From Thermocladium sp049965935 (lineage in GTDB: Archaea; Thermoproteota; Thermoprotei; Thermoproteales; Thermocladiaceae), in NCBI GenBank assembly GCA_049965935.1, contig JBMFVP010000019.1:1-27773 (forward strand): 27,773 nt of DNA, given 5' to 3'. A program made the position numbers and the translations under genes. The notes below the pieces were generated by a model, which did no database searches, was not told the origin of the DNA, and was given only the letters and a program-made list of their open reading frames with translations. Positions 14,916 through 22,198 of this stretch are shown in pieces (positions within the stretch are counted from its first letter, which is position 1; each line of letters starts with the position of its first letter).

Positions 14916-15370
14916 TCTCCCGCCTCCCCATGCATTGTTCTACCAATGAATAACCAACCAATTAATGAATCGATAACGTATACCCACGTTAGGGACTGCA
15001 TGATGATGGATAAGGCTAGGAACGCCACTGCGTCCGGCATTGGCGCATTCAATAAGTTAGCCATGTCCCACACGGCGAGGGGGAAGCCCGCTAACACGCC
15101 GAAGATGAGGTTAGTTAATGCGAAGAATAATCCACTGGGGACGACGTAGAAGAAGAAGAAAATAACCTGAATCCCAATATTATTACTGCTGCTTGCTGCC
15201 TTGTATGAATTAATGGCGGAGAGGAATGATTGCCCCGCGATTTTTGGAGCGAAGTAGAGCTGCTGCGGGACATTCACGCCGGCACCGATTAGGACAATCA
15301 CGACTAGTAAATCAATTATGCTGAGGGCGATGCTGAATCTAAACGTGGCTAAGGCCCAATCCCTCCACAT
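14912..15370 (-). CDS. Four-helix membrane protein
   Basis: A 152-aa protein with hydrophobic segments at about 9-33, 67-95, 108-128 and 129-143, and a soluble Ser/Ala/Asn loop between the first two. It ends in an acidic/His tail (HGEAGE). First gene of the five-gene stretch that ends with the capsid candidate. The promoter at 15392-15405 gives a leaderless ATG at 15368-15370. It may be a membrane scaffold for virion assembly (inference from order only). Confidence 0.75.
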   Translation of the reverse strand: MWRDWALATFRFSIALSIIDLLVVIVLIGAGVNVPQQLYFAPKIAGQSFLSAINSYKAASSSNNIGIQVIFFFFYVVPSGLFFALTNLIFGVLAGFPLAVWDMANLLNAPMPDAVAFLALSIIMQSLTWVYVIDSLIGWLFIGRTMHGEAGE

Positions 15371-15391
15371 GAGTGCTGAACCGCATCGCGA

Positions 15392-15405
15392 CTTAAAAAC
15401 CTAAC
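15392..15405 (-). promoter_or_regulatory. Promoter GTTAGGTTTTTAAG
   Basis: TATA-like box centred about 26 nt before ATG 15370, with the GTTAGG upstream element also present at 7769-7783. Confidence 0.65.
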
Positions 15406-15406
15406 C

Positions 15407-15958
15407 TCAGGCGGGGGCCAGGAGCGCCCCCCTCCTCAGTAACTTAATGAGCGTGTCCCTGGCTGGGTTAATGACTAGGACGAGGCTCCCCAATTGCAGG
15501 GCCTCCGCCTCCCCGCTCGCGGCTAGCCTCATGGCCTTAATGCGCCACGCGGATCCATCCGTTAAGCGGAGAATGCGTTGAATCTCGCTCCCCCCTAGCA
15601 CGCCGCGGCTACGCAGCTCCCCCAGCAGCTCCTCACTCACCTCCCCCCGCATATTCACGTTAATGATGCGGGTCATTGCCTTACTTGCGAGGAACTCGGC
15701 CCACTCCCCCCTCAACGCGGCTCTCCAGGCCTCGTCCCCACTCGTGAACGTGAAGTGCATTCTCCCACTGCTCCTGGAGAGGCCCTCCCTCCCCCCAGCG
15801 AGCCTCATTAACTCATTAAACACGTGGTGACGCCCCTCCCCATTATTGCCGAGGAAGTGCGCGGCTATGGTGAAGTTAGCGGTGTACGTCGCCCCCCTCG
15901 CCGCCCTAATGAGGGAACCAATGAGGCCCGCCGCGATGACTTGCTCCCTAGCCTTCAT
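15407..15958 (-). CDS. Basic soluble protein, unknown
   Basis: 183 aa from ATG 15956-15958, which overlaps the methyltransferase stop as ATGA; an ATG four codons upstream is less likely. Helical and Arg-rich, no membrane segment. The early stretch VIAAGLIGSLIRAARGATYT, and a later SGRMHFTFTSGDEAWRAALRGEWAEFLASK, vaguely follow the layout of LAGLIDADG endonucleases, but the acidic catalytic residue is not there. I leave the function unassigned. Last gene of the operon with the winged-helix protein and the methyltransferase. Confidence 0.7.
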   Translation of the reverse strand: MKAREQVIAAGLIGSLIRAARGATYTANFTIAAHFLGNNGEGRHHVFNELMRLAGGREGLSRSSGRMHFTFTSGDEAWRAALRGEWAEFLASKAMTRIINVNMRGEVSEELLGELRSRGVLGGSEIQRILRLTDGSAWRIKAMRLAASGEAEALQLGSLVLVINPARDTLIKLLRRGALLAPA

Positions 15959-16746
15959 CTCCTGCCCCACCCCATGACTAAGTGAACCCCCTCATCCGGG
16001 GAGTAAATGACTTCATCCCCCATCCCGAGGAAGGCGCTCAACATGCCTGGATTATGGTGAATCTCAACAATGTGAGGCACGCGTGGGTAGGGGAGGCCCC
16101 ACTCGCACCCCTCGCAATCCATAACCAACCAATCAAAGTCATTAATTATCCCAAAATCATTGAACCCAAATGGTTTGAGAATCATCACGTCGCACGCCTG
16201 CTCCCCATCAATGACGGCGGTGGTTGGCTCAACATCTATACAGGTAACGCTGTAGCCCAGCATCTTAAGGATGGCCGCGCTGGCGCCGGCCCCGCTCCCA
16301 ACATGGAGAATCGCCCCACTCCCCCGCGGGGGCCACGCGTCCCTAACCGCGACCCACTCAATCCACTCCCCCCCATACTCCCCCCACTCCCCCTTAATTA
16401 TGTGGCCATTGATTTTAATGACTGGATTAGGGTGCCCACTCAATAGGATCGCGCCCGCCCTACTCAATGCATTGCCCTCATAATCAATTAGGGGAGTGTC
16501 GGCGTTAATCATGGCGGCCCTAACCATGGGCCAACCCGGGACTGGGGGAATGACTGCCCCCCTCGCATCAATCACGTCCCTCCCCACTTTATGGGCGGGG
16601 AACCCAAAGTAATTGCTTAAGCCAATCCATAGACCCAACCTGCCCCACAGTAGGCGCGGCGAGGCGCGTATGAGTGGCGCAATAAACGGCAGCAGCTCCC
16701 TCCTCCTACTCGCCTTAATGAAGTTAAGCATTCGCCTCGAGTACAT
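15955..16746 (-). CDS. SAM-dependent methyltransferase, FkbM-like
   Basis: 263 aa from ATG 16744-16746, seven bases after AGGAGG. A TTG two codons upstream and an ATG five codons downstream are alternatives. Rossmann-fold motifs are clear: motif I ILHVGSGAGASAAILK (146-161), the acidic end of strand two in VTCIDVEP (167-174), and FDWLVMDCEGCEWGL (204-218) followed by HIVEIHH, the D-x-EG-x-E pattern of FkbM-type methyltransferases. The N-terminal ~120 residues look like a substrate domain. FkbM enzymes O-methylate sugars, so with the glycosyltransferases at 26255 and 8024 it may cap surface glycans. Overlaps the upstream gene by 23 nt. Confidence 0.8.
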   Translation of the reverse strand: MYSRRMLNFIKASRRRELLPFIAPLIRASPRLLWGRLGLWIGLSNYFGFPAHKVGRDVIDARGAVIPPVPGWPMVRAAMINADTPLIDYEGNALSRAGAILLSGHPNPVIKINGHIIKGEWGEYGGEWIEWVAVRDAWPPRGSGAILHVGSGAGASAAILKMLGYSVTCIDVEPTTAVIDGEQACDVMILKPFGFNDFGIINDFDWLVMDCEGCEWGLPYPRVPHIVEIHHNPGMLSAFLGMGDEVIYSPDEGVHLVMGWGRR

Positions 16747-17368
16747 CCCCAATCCTCCTAATTATTACGAGCGCCTCCCTTAACCTATTGCTTTTAAGCG
16801 CCTCCCTCGCCTCCGCGAGGCTTGGGGCTAGGGGGGAGTCCTCAATCCTCCACTTGCTCTCCAACTCATGAATAACCCCCCACAGTAAGCGCGTTAATTC
16901 CCTCTTGACGTCAATCATTTCCGCATCCCTAGCCGCCTCAATGGCGGCCCCAAGCTCAAGCAGGAGCCGCGCCTCGCTCCTCGCCCCCCCGCGGGGCTTC
17001 ACGCTTGGCCCGGGAATCATTGCGGAGACTATTAATGATCGCAGCTCCTCCTCACTCATTACCTGCATCTGGGAATCGGGGGGCATGTAGTACGAGAGGG
17101 GCCTCTCCCTCACGTACCCCATCAACGCTAACCTATGCAGGATCCCCCCAATAATCTTCGCGGCCCCCAGTGGGCTGGGCGTTAACTTGCTTACCTCGCT
17201 CACCCTGAGAATAACCCCGTACCGCCCCCTTCGAGTAATTATGTAGTGGACGAGCGTGTTAATGATTATTTTCCTAATTTTCTCCCTCTCTCCCTGTCTC
17301 TGCATGCTCAAATCCTCGAGGGGTACGTAATAAATGCATCGCGTAAACATGCGGGGCCGGCGCCACAT
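16724..17368 (-). CDS. Winged-helix-like protein, probable regulator
   Basis: 214 aa from ATG 17366-17368, preceded by a GGGGGCGGA ribosome-binding stretch. A GTG at 17428 would add 20 residues, but would lie only ~10 nt from the shared TATA region. Residues about 30-95 look like a winged helix: helix IRKIIINTLVHYIIT, then LRVSEVSKL and KIIGGILHRLALMGYVRER, then a wing. The rest is a long charged helical domain. It is first gene of the methyltransferase operon and is divergent from the ATPase at 17464, so it may regulate both from the 95-nt intergenic region. Confidence 0.65.
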   Translation of the reverse strand: MWRRPRMFTRCIYYVPLEDLSMQRQGEREKIRKIIINTLVHYIITRRGRYGVILRVSEVSKLTPSPLGAAKIIGGILHRLALMGYVRERPLSYYMPPDSQMQVMSEEELRSLIVSAMIPGPSVKPRGGARSEARLLLELGAAIEAARDAEMIDVKRELTRLLWGVIHELESKWRIEDSPLAPSLAEAREALKSNRLREALVIIRRIGDVLEANA

Positions 17369-17431
17369 GAATCCGCCCCCATTAATGACCGCACGAGTTT
17401 CTCCGGATAATTTAGTTGAGCCCCCCACTTT

Positions 17432-17443
17432 GGGTTTATATTT
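17432..17443 (+). promoter_or_regulatory. Promoter GGGTTTATATTT in a divergent intergenic region
   Basis: TATA box centred about 26 nt before ATG 17464, leaderless. Its complement (AAATATAAAC) could also serve the divergent minus-strand operon with a longer leader. A second AT-rich box at 17407-17415 is another candidate for that side. Confidence 0.65.
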
Positions 17444-17463
17444 GACTTGTTTTTGTTTTCATT

Positions 17464-18186
17464 ATGGATTATAGGTCGGCCCCGACCCCAGTTAAGTGGC
17501 TGCATAGGGATAACTTAATGAGGGACCTGGAGAGGCTTGTGGTTAGTGGGCCGCTTAATATTGCGTTGATTGGTTCCCCCGGCAGCGGTAAAACAACGCT
17601 CGCGTATTACATTGCTCAGCTCCTACTCATGGCTAGGGGGAGCAGTGTTGAGGAGAGCATGGAGCTCATACTGAGGTACCACCCCACTGACTTACCTAGC
17701 CTGCTCCGCATGTATTACACCTCAATTAATTGCGGGAGGAAGTACCCCATACTATTCCTGGATGACGCTATCCCAAACTGGTTCACTCTACAGAGGAGCG
17801 CGGATGGGCAAATGTTTTGGAGCAACTTCTTCAGGTACTACAGGTTACTGAGTGACATCGTGGTGGTGACTCTACAGAAGCCGCTGGACAAGATTAGGCC
17901 GGAGTATAGCTTCCTCGTGAGGAAGTCAACAAAGAATGGGAGGGTATTCACAGTGGCGTCCCTCCACTCGACTTACGTGGATCGCAATGGGAACATTAAG
18001 CACAGGGAGACTCGCATAGTTTTCCCATGGAGGCGCGACTTCGCTCTACCCCCCAGGGTTGAGGAGGCGATTGACGCAGCGAAGAGGGGAATGATGCTTC
18101 TACCACCCTCCCCAAGGGACTTGGGGAGACTCATTAGGAAGGCGGCTAAGGAGCCGTGCGGTGATGCTGGTGGCGAAGAAGGCTAG
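17464..18186 (+). CDS. P-loop ATPase, viral DnaA/B251-like
   Basis: A 240-aa protein with Walker A GSPGSGKT (37-44) and Walker B PILFLDDA (95-102). The DIVVVTLQKPLDKIRP segment (131-146) has the sensor-1 position occupied by Gln or Lys. A strand-rich end with FPWRRDFALPP follows, then a helical tail. Length and the LDDA Walker B resemble the small ATPases of fuselloviruses (SSV1 B251) and crenarchaeal plasmids, related to DnaA/IstB. Such proteins are thought to act in replication or genome handling. First gene of a two-gene operon. Confidence 0.75.
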   Translation: MDYRSAPTPVKWLHRDNLMRDLERLVVSGPLNIALIGSPGSGKTTLAYYIAQLLLMARGSSVEESMELILRYHPTDLPSLLRMYYTSINCGRKYPILFLDDAIPNWFTLQRSADGQMFWSNFFRYYRLLSDIVVVTLQKPLDKIRPEYSFLVRKSTKNGRVFTVASLHSTYVDRNGNIKHRETRIVFPWRRDFALPPRVEEAIDAAKRGMMLLPPSPRDLGRLIRKAAKEPCGDAGGEEG

Positions 18187-18553
18187 GCTAAGCATAACGT
18201 ATGTGAGGGAGTTATTCTCCCGCCTCGGCTCCGCGTTGGGTGGGATGGATCTAAACATGGCGGATGCGTCCCGCATACTCGTTGTTTTCCTCCCCGCGGC
18301 GAGGAACATAGCGGAGGTGGCGGATAGTGACCCGTTTTGGGGCGGCTTCATTCGGGAGAGGCTGAGGAGGGGGATACAGTACAGTAACCCGCTCCTGAGG
18401 ATCAGCGTGACGCTGCAGGGCGAGACGGCCTCCTCCGCGCTCCAGTCATGTATTGGGGATGAGGAGGACTTGGCTAGGAACTTCTGGAGAAGCGTGACGT
18501 GCATAACCGCGCTCCTGAGCCTCCTCAGTTCCCAGGAAGAGGTGTCGGAGTAG
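18161..18553 (+). CDS. Helical partner of the P-loop ATPase, unknown
   Basis: About 130 aa. Start GTG 18161 or the adjacent ATG 18164, both just after AAGGAG; a GTG at 18170 is also possible. It overlaps the ATPase gene by 26 nt, so the two are coupled. Helical, with two Cys near the C-terminus (LQSCIG and SVTCIT) and an acidic end (SSQEEVSE). No family recognised. Tight coupling suggests it binds the ATPase. Confidence 0.7.
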   Translation: MMLVAKKARLSITYVRELFSRLGSALGGMDLNMADASRILVVFLPAARNIAEVADSDPFWGGFIRERLRRGIQYSNPLLRISVTLQGETASSALQSCIGDEEDLARNFWRSVTCITALLSLLSSQEEVSE

Positions 18554-18554
18554 T

Positions 18555-18566
18555 GTTGTGTTTATA
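18555..18566 (+). promoter_or_regulatory. Promoter GTTGTGTTTATA
   Basis: TATA box centred about 27 nt before ATG 18591. The 12-mer is identical to 3165-3176. Confidence 0.7.
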
Positions 18567-18590
18567 CCCCCCAACCCCAAGTGATTCACT

Positions 18591-19139
18591 ATGAGTGACG
18601 AGGAGAAGCTTAGGGCAATGCTTGGGTTCCTTTTAACGCTCTCGCCGAGGGTGGAGAGGGTGGGGGAGTGCATGGTGACGGTCACCGACGTGCCGCGGGG
18701 CAATCCCCAGCCCCCCCGCGTCCCCACTATTCCACTTAATGAATTATTCATAGTGACGGCGGCGGCTAATGCGAGAAGGTTCACTCGCCCGGACACGTCC
18801 CTCAAGGCGGCCACGATTAATTGCACGCTTGAGGCGGTTAGGGCAGCGTCCCCGGGCCCCGGCATCCTGCACCCAATCCCCGGCAAAATCATTATGCAGG
18901 TGGATGGGTCGACGCAGGAAATCAATAAGGAGGAGGCGGAGGCCCGGATCAGGGCCGCCCTCATAAACATGAAGAGCTACACCGCGGTTAGTGTAGTGGA
19001 TATTGATGAGGAGTTGGGGAGGGGCGCCGCGGTCCTGATCTCCCCATCCCCCGTGAGGCTCATCCTCAAGGGGGCAATAAAGGAGAGGGGAAGCATAATG
19101 GAGTGGATTCGCCCCATAATGAGGTGGTTCCATGAGTGA
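18591..19139 (+). CDS. 182-residue soluble protein, unknown
   Basis: Alpha/beta composition, no membrane segment or recognisable motif. The middle has an Asn/Ala/Arg helix (TAAANARRFTRPDTSLKAA) and a Gly/Pro loop (SPGPGILHPIPGK). The end is helical with Trp/Arg (MEWIRPIMRWFHE). Leaderless from the 18555 promoter. It overlaps the next gene by 8 nt, so the two form an operon. Confidence 0.75.
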   Translation: MSDEEKLRAMLGFLLTLSPRVERVGECMVTVTDVPRGNPQPPRVPTIPLNELFIVTAAANARRFTRPDTSLKAATINCTLEAVRAASPGPGILHPIPGKIIMQVDGSTQEINKEEAEARIRAALINMKSYTAVSVVDIDEELGRGAAVLISPSPVRLILKGAIKERGSIMEWIRPIMRWFHE

Positions 19140-19557
19140 TGTTCGAAACGACGTGACGCCCACCATCCTCATCGCGAGGATGATGCAGTTGGGTGGAGAC
19201 AAGACGAGTGACCTCACCACCGTGACGGGGGAGGACTTGACCCCCATCGACGCGGTGCAGGAGGCCGTCATGAGGGGCCTACTCTCGAGCGGGGGGAGAA
19301 TCGTCATCATAGCCGACCCGGAGCTGTACATGACGGGCGACCTGGATTTGGTATGGGACGCGGGGAGGGCCGCGCTGATAGTGACCCGGGGGGAGGCGGG
19401 GGCGGCCCTGCAGGTGAGGATAGTTAAAGTAATCATTGGAGGAAAAGAGCAGCAATACACGCAACTAATCATAACCCCCTTCAAGGCGAAGCAAAAAAAG
19501 GAGGAAAAAAAGGAGGAAGAGGAGAAGGACGAGGACGAGGAAATAAGCGAGGAATAA
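19132..19557 (+). CDS. Alpha/beta protein with a Lys/Glu/Asp tail
   Basis: A 141-aa protein. Residues 1-110 are mixed, with strands RIVIIADPE, AALIVTR and VRIVKVIIG. The last ~28 residues are an almost pure Lys/Glu/Asp tail (KKEEKKEEEEKDEDEEISEE). Acidic tails of this kind often mimic DNA or bind basic partners. The gene converges with the TGT-like gene, their stop codons separated by one base, leaving no room for a separate terminator. No family recognised. Confidence 0.75.
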   Translation: MSDVRNDVTPTILIARMMQLGGDKTSDLTTVTGEDLTPIDAVQEAVMRGLLSSGGRIVIIADPELYMTGDLDLVWDAGRAALIVTRGEAGAALQVRIVKVIIGGKEQQYTQLIITPFKAKQKKEEKKEEEEKDEDEEISEE

Positions 19558-19558
19558 A

Positions 19559-20335
19559 CTACTTAAGGTACCTATTCATTAGGGAGAGGTCCCTAAGGAG
19601 CCCCTCCCTCCACTTTCTCCCCCCAATTTTCGACTTGTATTTCTCCCGCTGAATATCCAACCTCCACCCCACCGTGTCCACGGTGTCAACCAGTTCAATA
19701 ATTTCCCTGTCCTGCATTAGGGGCTGGAGGACTCGCCGCATGGGTGGCCCCATTAGGTGAATCACCCCACCCCCCGGCTGGAGAGCATCATAAGCAGCCG
19801 GAATAGCCAACCGCAACACGTCCAGGCAACGCCCCGGCTCCCTGCTACACTTAATGTTATGTATTGTGGAGGTGTTGGTGTTCGCATCAATGGCTAAACC
19901 ATCGTATTGCAGCAGCGGTTTGGGGATGTTGGCGACGAGGCCATTATCCCCAATGAAGCGGCGAGCCACGCTGAGGAGCCGCAGATTCAAGCCACGCTCC
20001 TCAGCCATTTTAGAGAGCTTCTTCCCATAATCAATAAACGCCTTGGCTAGCCATAGATTCTTGGTGGCGTCCCAATCATCTGGGACTATTATGTCGACGT
20101 TCATTGGGCGGTAGGGGGGCTCCCAATCCCCCACCGTCGTAATGACATTCCTATAGAATCTATACGCTGCCCTGATCTTCCCCCACAGGTCAGTGGAGGA
20201 GGAGGCGGGGCCCTTCCCAATATCGGCGTGAATAATCACGGCGCCCCGGGCCCAGTCCCACGCGTCATGCACGCGAGAGAGGCCCGGCGTCAACAAGATG
20301 CAGCCACTGGTTGAGGGTAAACTGCAAAGAATCAT
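19559..20335 (-). CDS. TGT/DpdA-like base-exchange protein
   Basis: A 258-aa protein. The pattern fits the TIM-barrel of tRNA-guanine transglycosylases and of DpdA, the DNA 7-deazaguanine transferase. VDIIVPDDWDAT (80-91) fits their 'D-hhh-PD-x2-D-x-T' strand. LRLLSVARR (118-126) fits the next strand. YDGLAID (144-150) follows. Then VIHLMGPP (191-198) and VDTVDTVGWRL (216-226) match the 'HLxG ... D-S/T-x-D-S/T-xxW' end that carries the nucleophilic Asp. It lacks the C-terminal zinc and PUA-type parts of tRNA enzymes, which favours a DpdA-type or divergent role. No preQ0 synthesis genes lie nearby, so the base would come from host archaeosine synthesis. It starts directly at the upstream stop (TAAATG). 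Based on motif reading only. Confidence 0.6.
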   Translation of the reverse strand: MILCSLPSTSGCILLTPGLSRVHDAWDWARGAVIIHADIGKGPASSSTDLWGKIRAAYRFYRNVITTVGDWEPPYRPMNVDIIVPDDWDATKNLWLAKAFIDYGKKLSKMAEERGLNLRLLSVARRFIGDNGLVANIPKPLLQYDGLAIDANTNTSTIHNIKCSREPGRCLDVLRLAIPAAYDALQPGGGVIHLMGPPMRRVLQPLMQDREIIELVDTVDTVGWRLDIQREKYKSKIGGRKWREGLLRDLSLMNRYLK

Positions 20336-20839
20336 TTAATTCACCAGGATATCATGAAGAAACCGCGCAAGTAGTTTTGGCTCATCCTTTAATTCAAATA
20401 AGGGGGAATCAACCTTAATCATGTAGTATTTCCCCCTATGCGTTGAATACCTTGAAGCCCACCCCAATTCAACGAATTTCTCGAAAATATACCGCCCAAG
20501 CGTAAGTATTGATGGTGTTATGTTGGGGTAAACGCCTTTAAGCACTTTCTTGGAGTTCAACGTGATGACTTGCCCTTTCGCCTTTCTCATCTCTCTGGAT
20601 AATCCGATGGCAAAGTAATTTAAAAACAGGGTGAATGAGGAGGGGCGGGAGGGGGCGAACGGCTCATTCTCCACCTCCTTAATTAACTCGTTTATTCTTG
20701 AAGAAGGCGGTAATTGTTTTAGAAGCTGCAGCGCCTCATTTTTAGCGCTAATGAACTCATCAATATTATTTGCACTGTGGATATATGATATGACAAATTG
20801 CCGCAGCAGCATTGGGTCCTCAGTATCAATTGGTATCAT
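20336..20839 (-). CDS. Winged-helix-like protein, AT-rich gene
   Basis: A 167-aa protein. The N-terminal ~60 residues are helical. Residues about 90-145 look like a winged-helix DNA-binding domain: VITLNSKKVLKG, then YPNITPSILTLGRYIFEKF, then a wing rich in aromatic and basic residues (WASRYSTHRGKYYMIKV). The dense conserved-looking aromatic core suggests a structured, older domain. Its codons are visibly more AT-rich than most genes here, hinting at a different origin. It begins immediately after the stop of the 122-aa gene (TAAATG) and is itself followed by TAAATG of the TGT-like gene. Confidence 0.65.
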   Translation of the reverse strand: MIPIDTEDPMLLRQFVISYIHSANNIDEFISAKNEALQLLKQLPPSSRINELIKEVENEPFAPSRPSSFTLFLNYFAIGLSREMRKAKGQVITLNSKKVLKGVYPNITPSILTLGRYIFEKFVELGWASRYSTHRGKYYMIKVDSPLFELKDEPKLLARFLHDILVN

Positions 20840-21208
20840 TTATTCCACCTCAAAGAAATAAACGTCCACATCTTGGGGCCCCACCTCCTTATCCCCCGGC
20901 CCCCTCACGGGGGACGCAAGAGTGAAGATGAAGCCCACGTCCCCGCGTTGGGCTTGGTAGAGGTTCTTGCTTGGGGGGATCCCCAGGAGGGCAGCGGTTG
21001 CTGGGTGACTGATGTAATTCTCTCCATAGAATGAATATTCTTTATCCACTGTTTCTAGGCGCCCCAAGTACTTTATCTTAACCGTTACCTCCCCGAGGCT
21101 GCGGAATGCATTAACGGGGAGGGCGTTTAATAATACGTGGCGTGGGGCTTGACCTGCAGCCCCACCGAGGTTATTTACATCGCTTGAGGTTTGGTTTGTG
21201 TTGCTCAT
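20840..21208 (-). CDS. 122-residue beta-rich protein, unknown
   Basis: The N-terminus is low-complexity (MSNTNQTSSDVNNLGGAAGQ). A beta-type domain follows (VTVKIKYLGRL, EYSFYG, GDVGFIFTLASPV, DVDVYFFEVE). No membrane segment, no family recognised. First gene of the operon with the winged-helix-like and TGT-like proteins. The ATG is preceded by GGGGAGAAA, and the TATA box is ~36 nt upstream, giving a short leader. Confidence 0.7.
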   Translation of the reverse strand: MSNTNQTSSDVNNLGGAAGQAPRHVLLNALPVNAFRSLGEVTVKIKYLGRLETVDKEYSFYGENYISHPATAALLGIPPSKNLYQAQRGDVGFIFTLASPVRGPGDKEVGPQDVDVYFFEVE

Positions 21209-21238
21209 TTTCTCCCCGGATTGGTGTGATGTGGGGGT

Positions 21239-21253
21239 GTTAATAAGTATTAC
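21239..21253 (-). promoter_or_regulatory. Promoter with TTATTAAC box
   Basis: AT-rich box about 36 nt before ATG 21208, allowing a ~10-nt leader with a Shine-Dalgarno-like GGGGAG. Confidence 0.45.
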
Positions 21254-21277
21254 GCTTCCAACAAAAATTGTTAGAAT

Positions 21278-21463
21278 TTATTGTGAGCCTCCTATATTTA
21301 CTTCATAGTAATTCATTAGTGCCTCTACTAGGAGGAGGCGTATTGCCTCGCTCCTGTTTGGAGCCACTCCCCTCTTCACTAACTCATCAAGCCTATCGAG
21401 GAGTGGTTTCTGTATCTTTATGCTGATTGTTATTAGTTCCGGTCTTTGTAGTTCCTTGGGCAT
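21278..21463 (-). CDS. Ribbon-helix-helix transcription regulator
   Basis: A 61-aa protein. Strand ELITISIKI is followed by helix A KPLLDRLDELVKRG, the turn VAPNRSEAI and helix B RLLLVEALMNYYE: the classic CopG/MetJ-type RHH domain, acting as a DNA-binding dimer. Single-gene unit, leaderless, with a promoter at 21482-21497. It is divergent from another RHH gene at 21564 across 100 nt, so cross- or self-regulation is likely. Confidence 0.85.
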   Translation of the reverse strand: MPKELQRPELITISIKIQKPLLDRLDELVKRGVAPNRSEAIRLLLVEALMNYYEVNIGGSQ

Positions 21464-21481
21464 ACTTGGGTAATACTCTGG

Positions 21482-21497
21482 AATTATTAAACGTAAC
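21482..21497 (-). promoter_or_regulatory. Promoter GTTACGTTTAATAATT
   Basis: TATA box centred about 26 nt before ATG 21463. Confidence 0.65.
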
Positions 21498-21514
21498 GCG
21501 TGCGGCGTGGGTTA

Positions 21515-21530
21515 TTCTTTTTTTAAACGC
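21515..21530 (+). promoter_or_regulatory. Promoter TTTTTTTAAACGC
   Basis: T-rich TATA-like box about 40 nt before ATG 21564, giving a short leader that contains AAGGAG (21548-21553). It shares the 100-nt region with the divergent RHH promoter. Confidence 0.45.
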
Positions 21531-21563
21531 AATAATTAATAATGAATAAGGAGCATTACGTGT

Positions 21564-21929
21564 ATGGATCAAAGTATTGCGGTGAGCGCCTCGAGGCGGA
21601 GCGTCGTGACGAGTATCTCCGTCCCGCAGGCGCTCCTCGCGGAAATGCTTAAGGCAGTGAATAAGACAGGCAGGGCCGCTAGGGGGGATATCGCCACGAT
21701 AACCGTGAGCATCCCCTACCCCCTCCTCCAGGCGCTTGATGAGTTAGTGAAGCGGAGGGGGGAGCACGTGAATAGGGGAGTCCTCGTGAGGCTCGCTATA
21801 AGTAAGGCAATTAATTTCCTACGGGAGAGCGGGTTGTATGGGTCGGGGGCGGTGGAGAGCCTGGGGGCCCTCGTGAGGCTGGGCCTCCTCCTCCTCCTGC
21901 ATGATGAGGCGAGGGGTGGCGTGGAGTGA
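21564..21929 (+). CDS. RHH-type regulator with extra N-terminal segment
   Basis: A 121-aa protein. Residues about 44-92 form an RHH domain: strand IATITVSIP, helix YPLLQALDELVKRRG, turn HVNRG, helix VLVRLAISKAINFLRE. The N-terminal part (VVTSISVPQALLAEMLKAVNK) looks like a partial second RHH, so the chain may hold one and a half units. The C-terminal helix is hydrophobic (VRLGLLLLLHDEA). ATG follows AAGGAG with a 10-nt spacer. First gene of an operon with the 90-aa protein and a Cys-rich microprotein. Confidence 0.75.
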   Translation: MDQSIAVSASRRSVVTSISVPQALLAEMLKAVNKTGRAARGDIATITVSIPYPLLQALDELVKRRGEHVNRGVLVRLAISKAINFLRESGLYGSGAVESLGALVRLGLLLLLHDEARGGVE

Positions 21930-22198
21930 GGAGCACGAGGATCCTTGAAATCACTCACTTCAGTAAGGACAAGAAGCCCAACAGGTTAACTATTAATGAC
22001 GTGTCGCCTCGAGTGAATGAGAATGGGTTCCCGGAGGAGGGCGGGTACTTCCTGAGGATTGGGGACGCAGTATTCCACCTGAGCGAGGCGGAGGCGGCTC
22101 ACCTAGCCCTAACCCTCATGGAGACGCATAAGCAGCACCTCCTCCTCTATAGGAAGGCCGCCAGGGAGGCCGCCGCTAATAGGGGTGGGGAGGAGTGA
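21926..22198 (+). CDS. 90-residue small protein, unknown
   Basis: The GTG start overlaps the RHH stop as GTGA. A beta-rich first half (RILEITHFSKD, then GGYFLRIGDAVFHLS) is followed by a long helix (EAEAAHLALTLMETHKQHLLLYRKAAREAA) with an acidic end. The layout (charged sheet, then amphipathic helix) suggests a small adaptor or regulator. No family recognised. Confidence 0.7.
   Translation: MRSTRILEITHFSKDKKPNRLTINDVSPRVNENGFPEEGGYFLRIGDAVFHLSEAEAAHLALTLMETHKQHLLLYRKAAREAAANRGGEE

Noticed and set aside
15407..15958. LAGLIDADG homing endonuclease for the 183-aa protein
   Set aside because: The AAGLIGSLIR stretch resembles the motif but lacks the acidic catalytic residue, and no second motif is visible.
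18446..19484. Minus-strand frames opposite the 182-aa and 141-aa genes
   Set aside because: The plus-strand genes have a promoter at the exact leaderless distance and an overlap. The antisense products are low-complexity.
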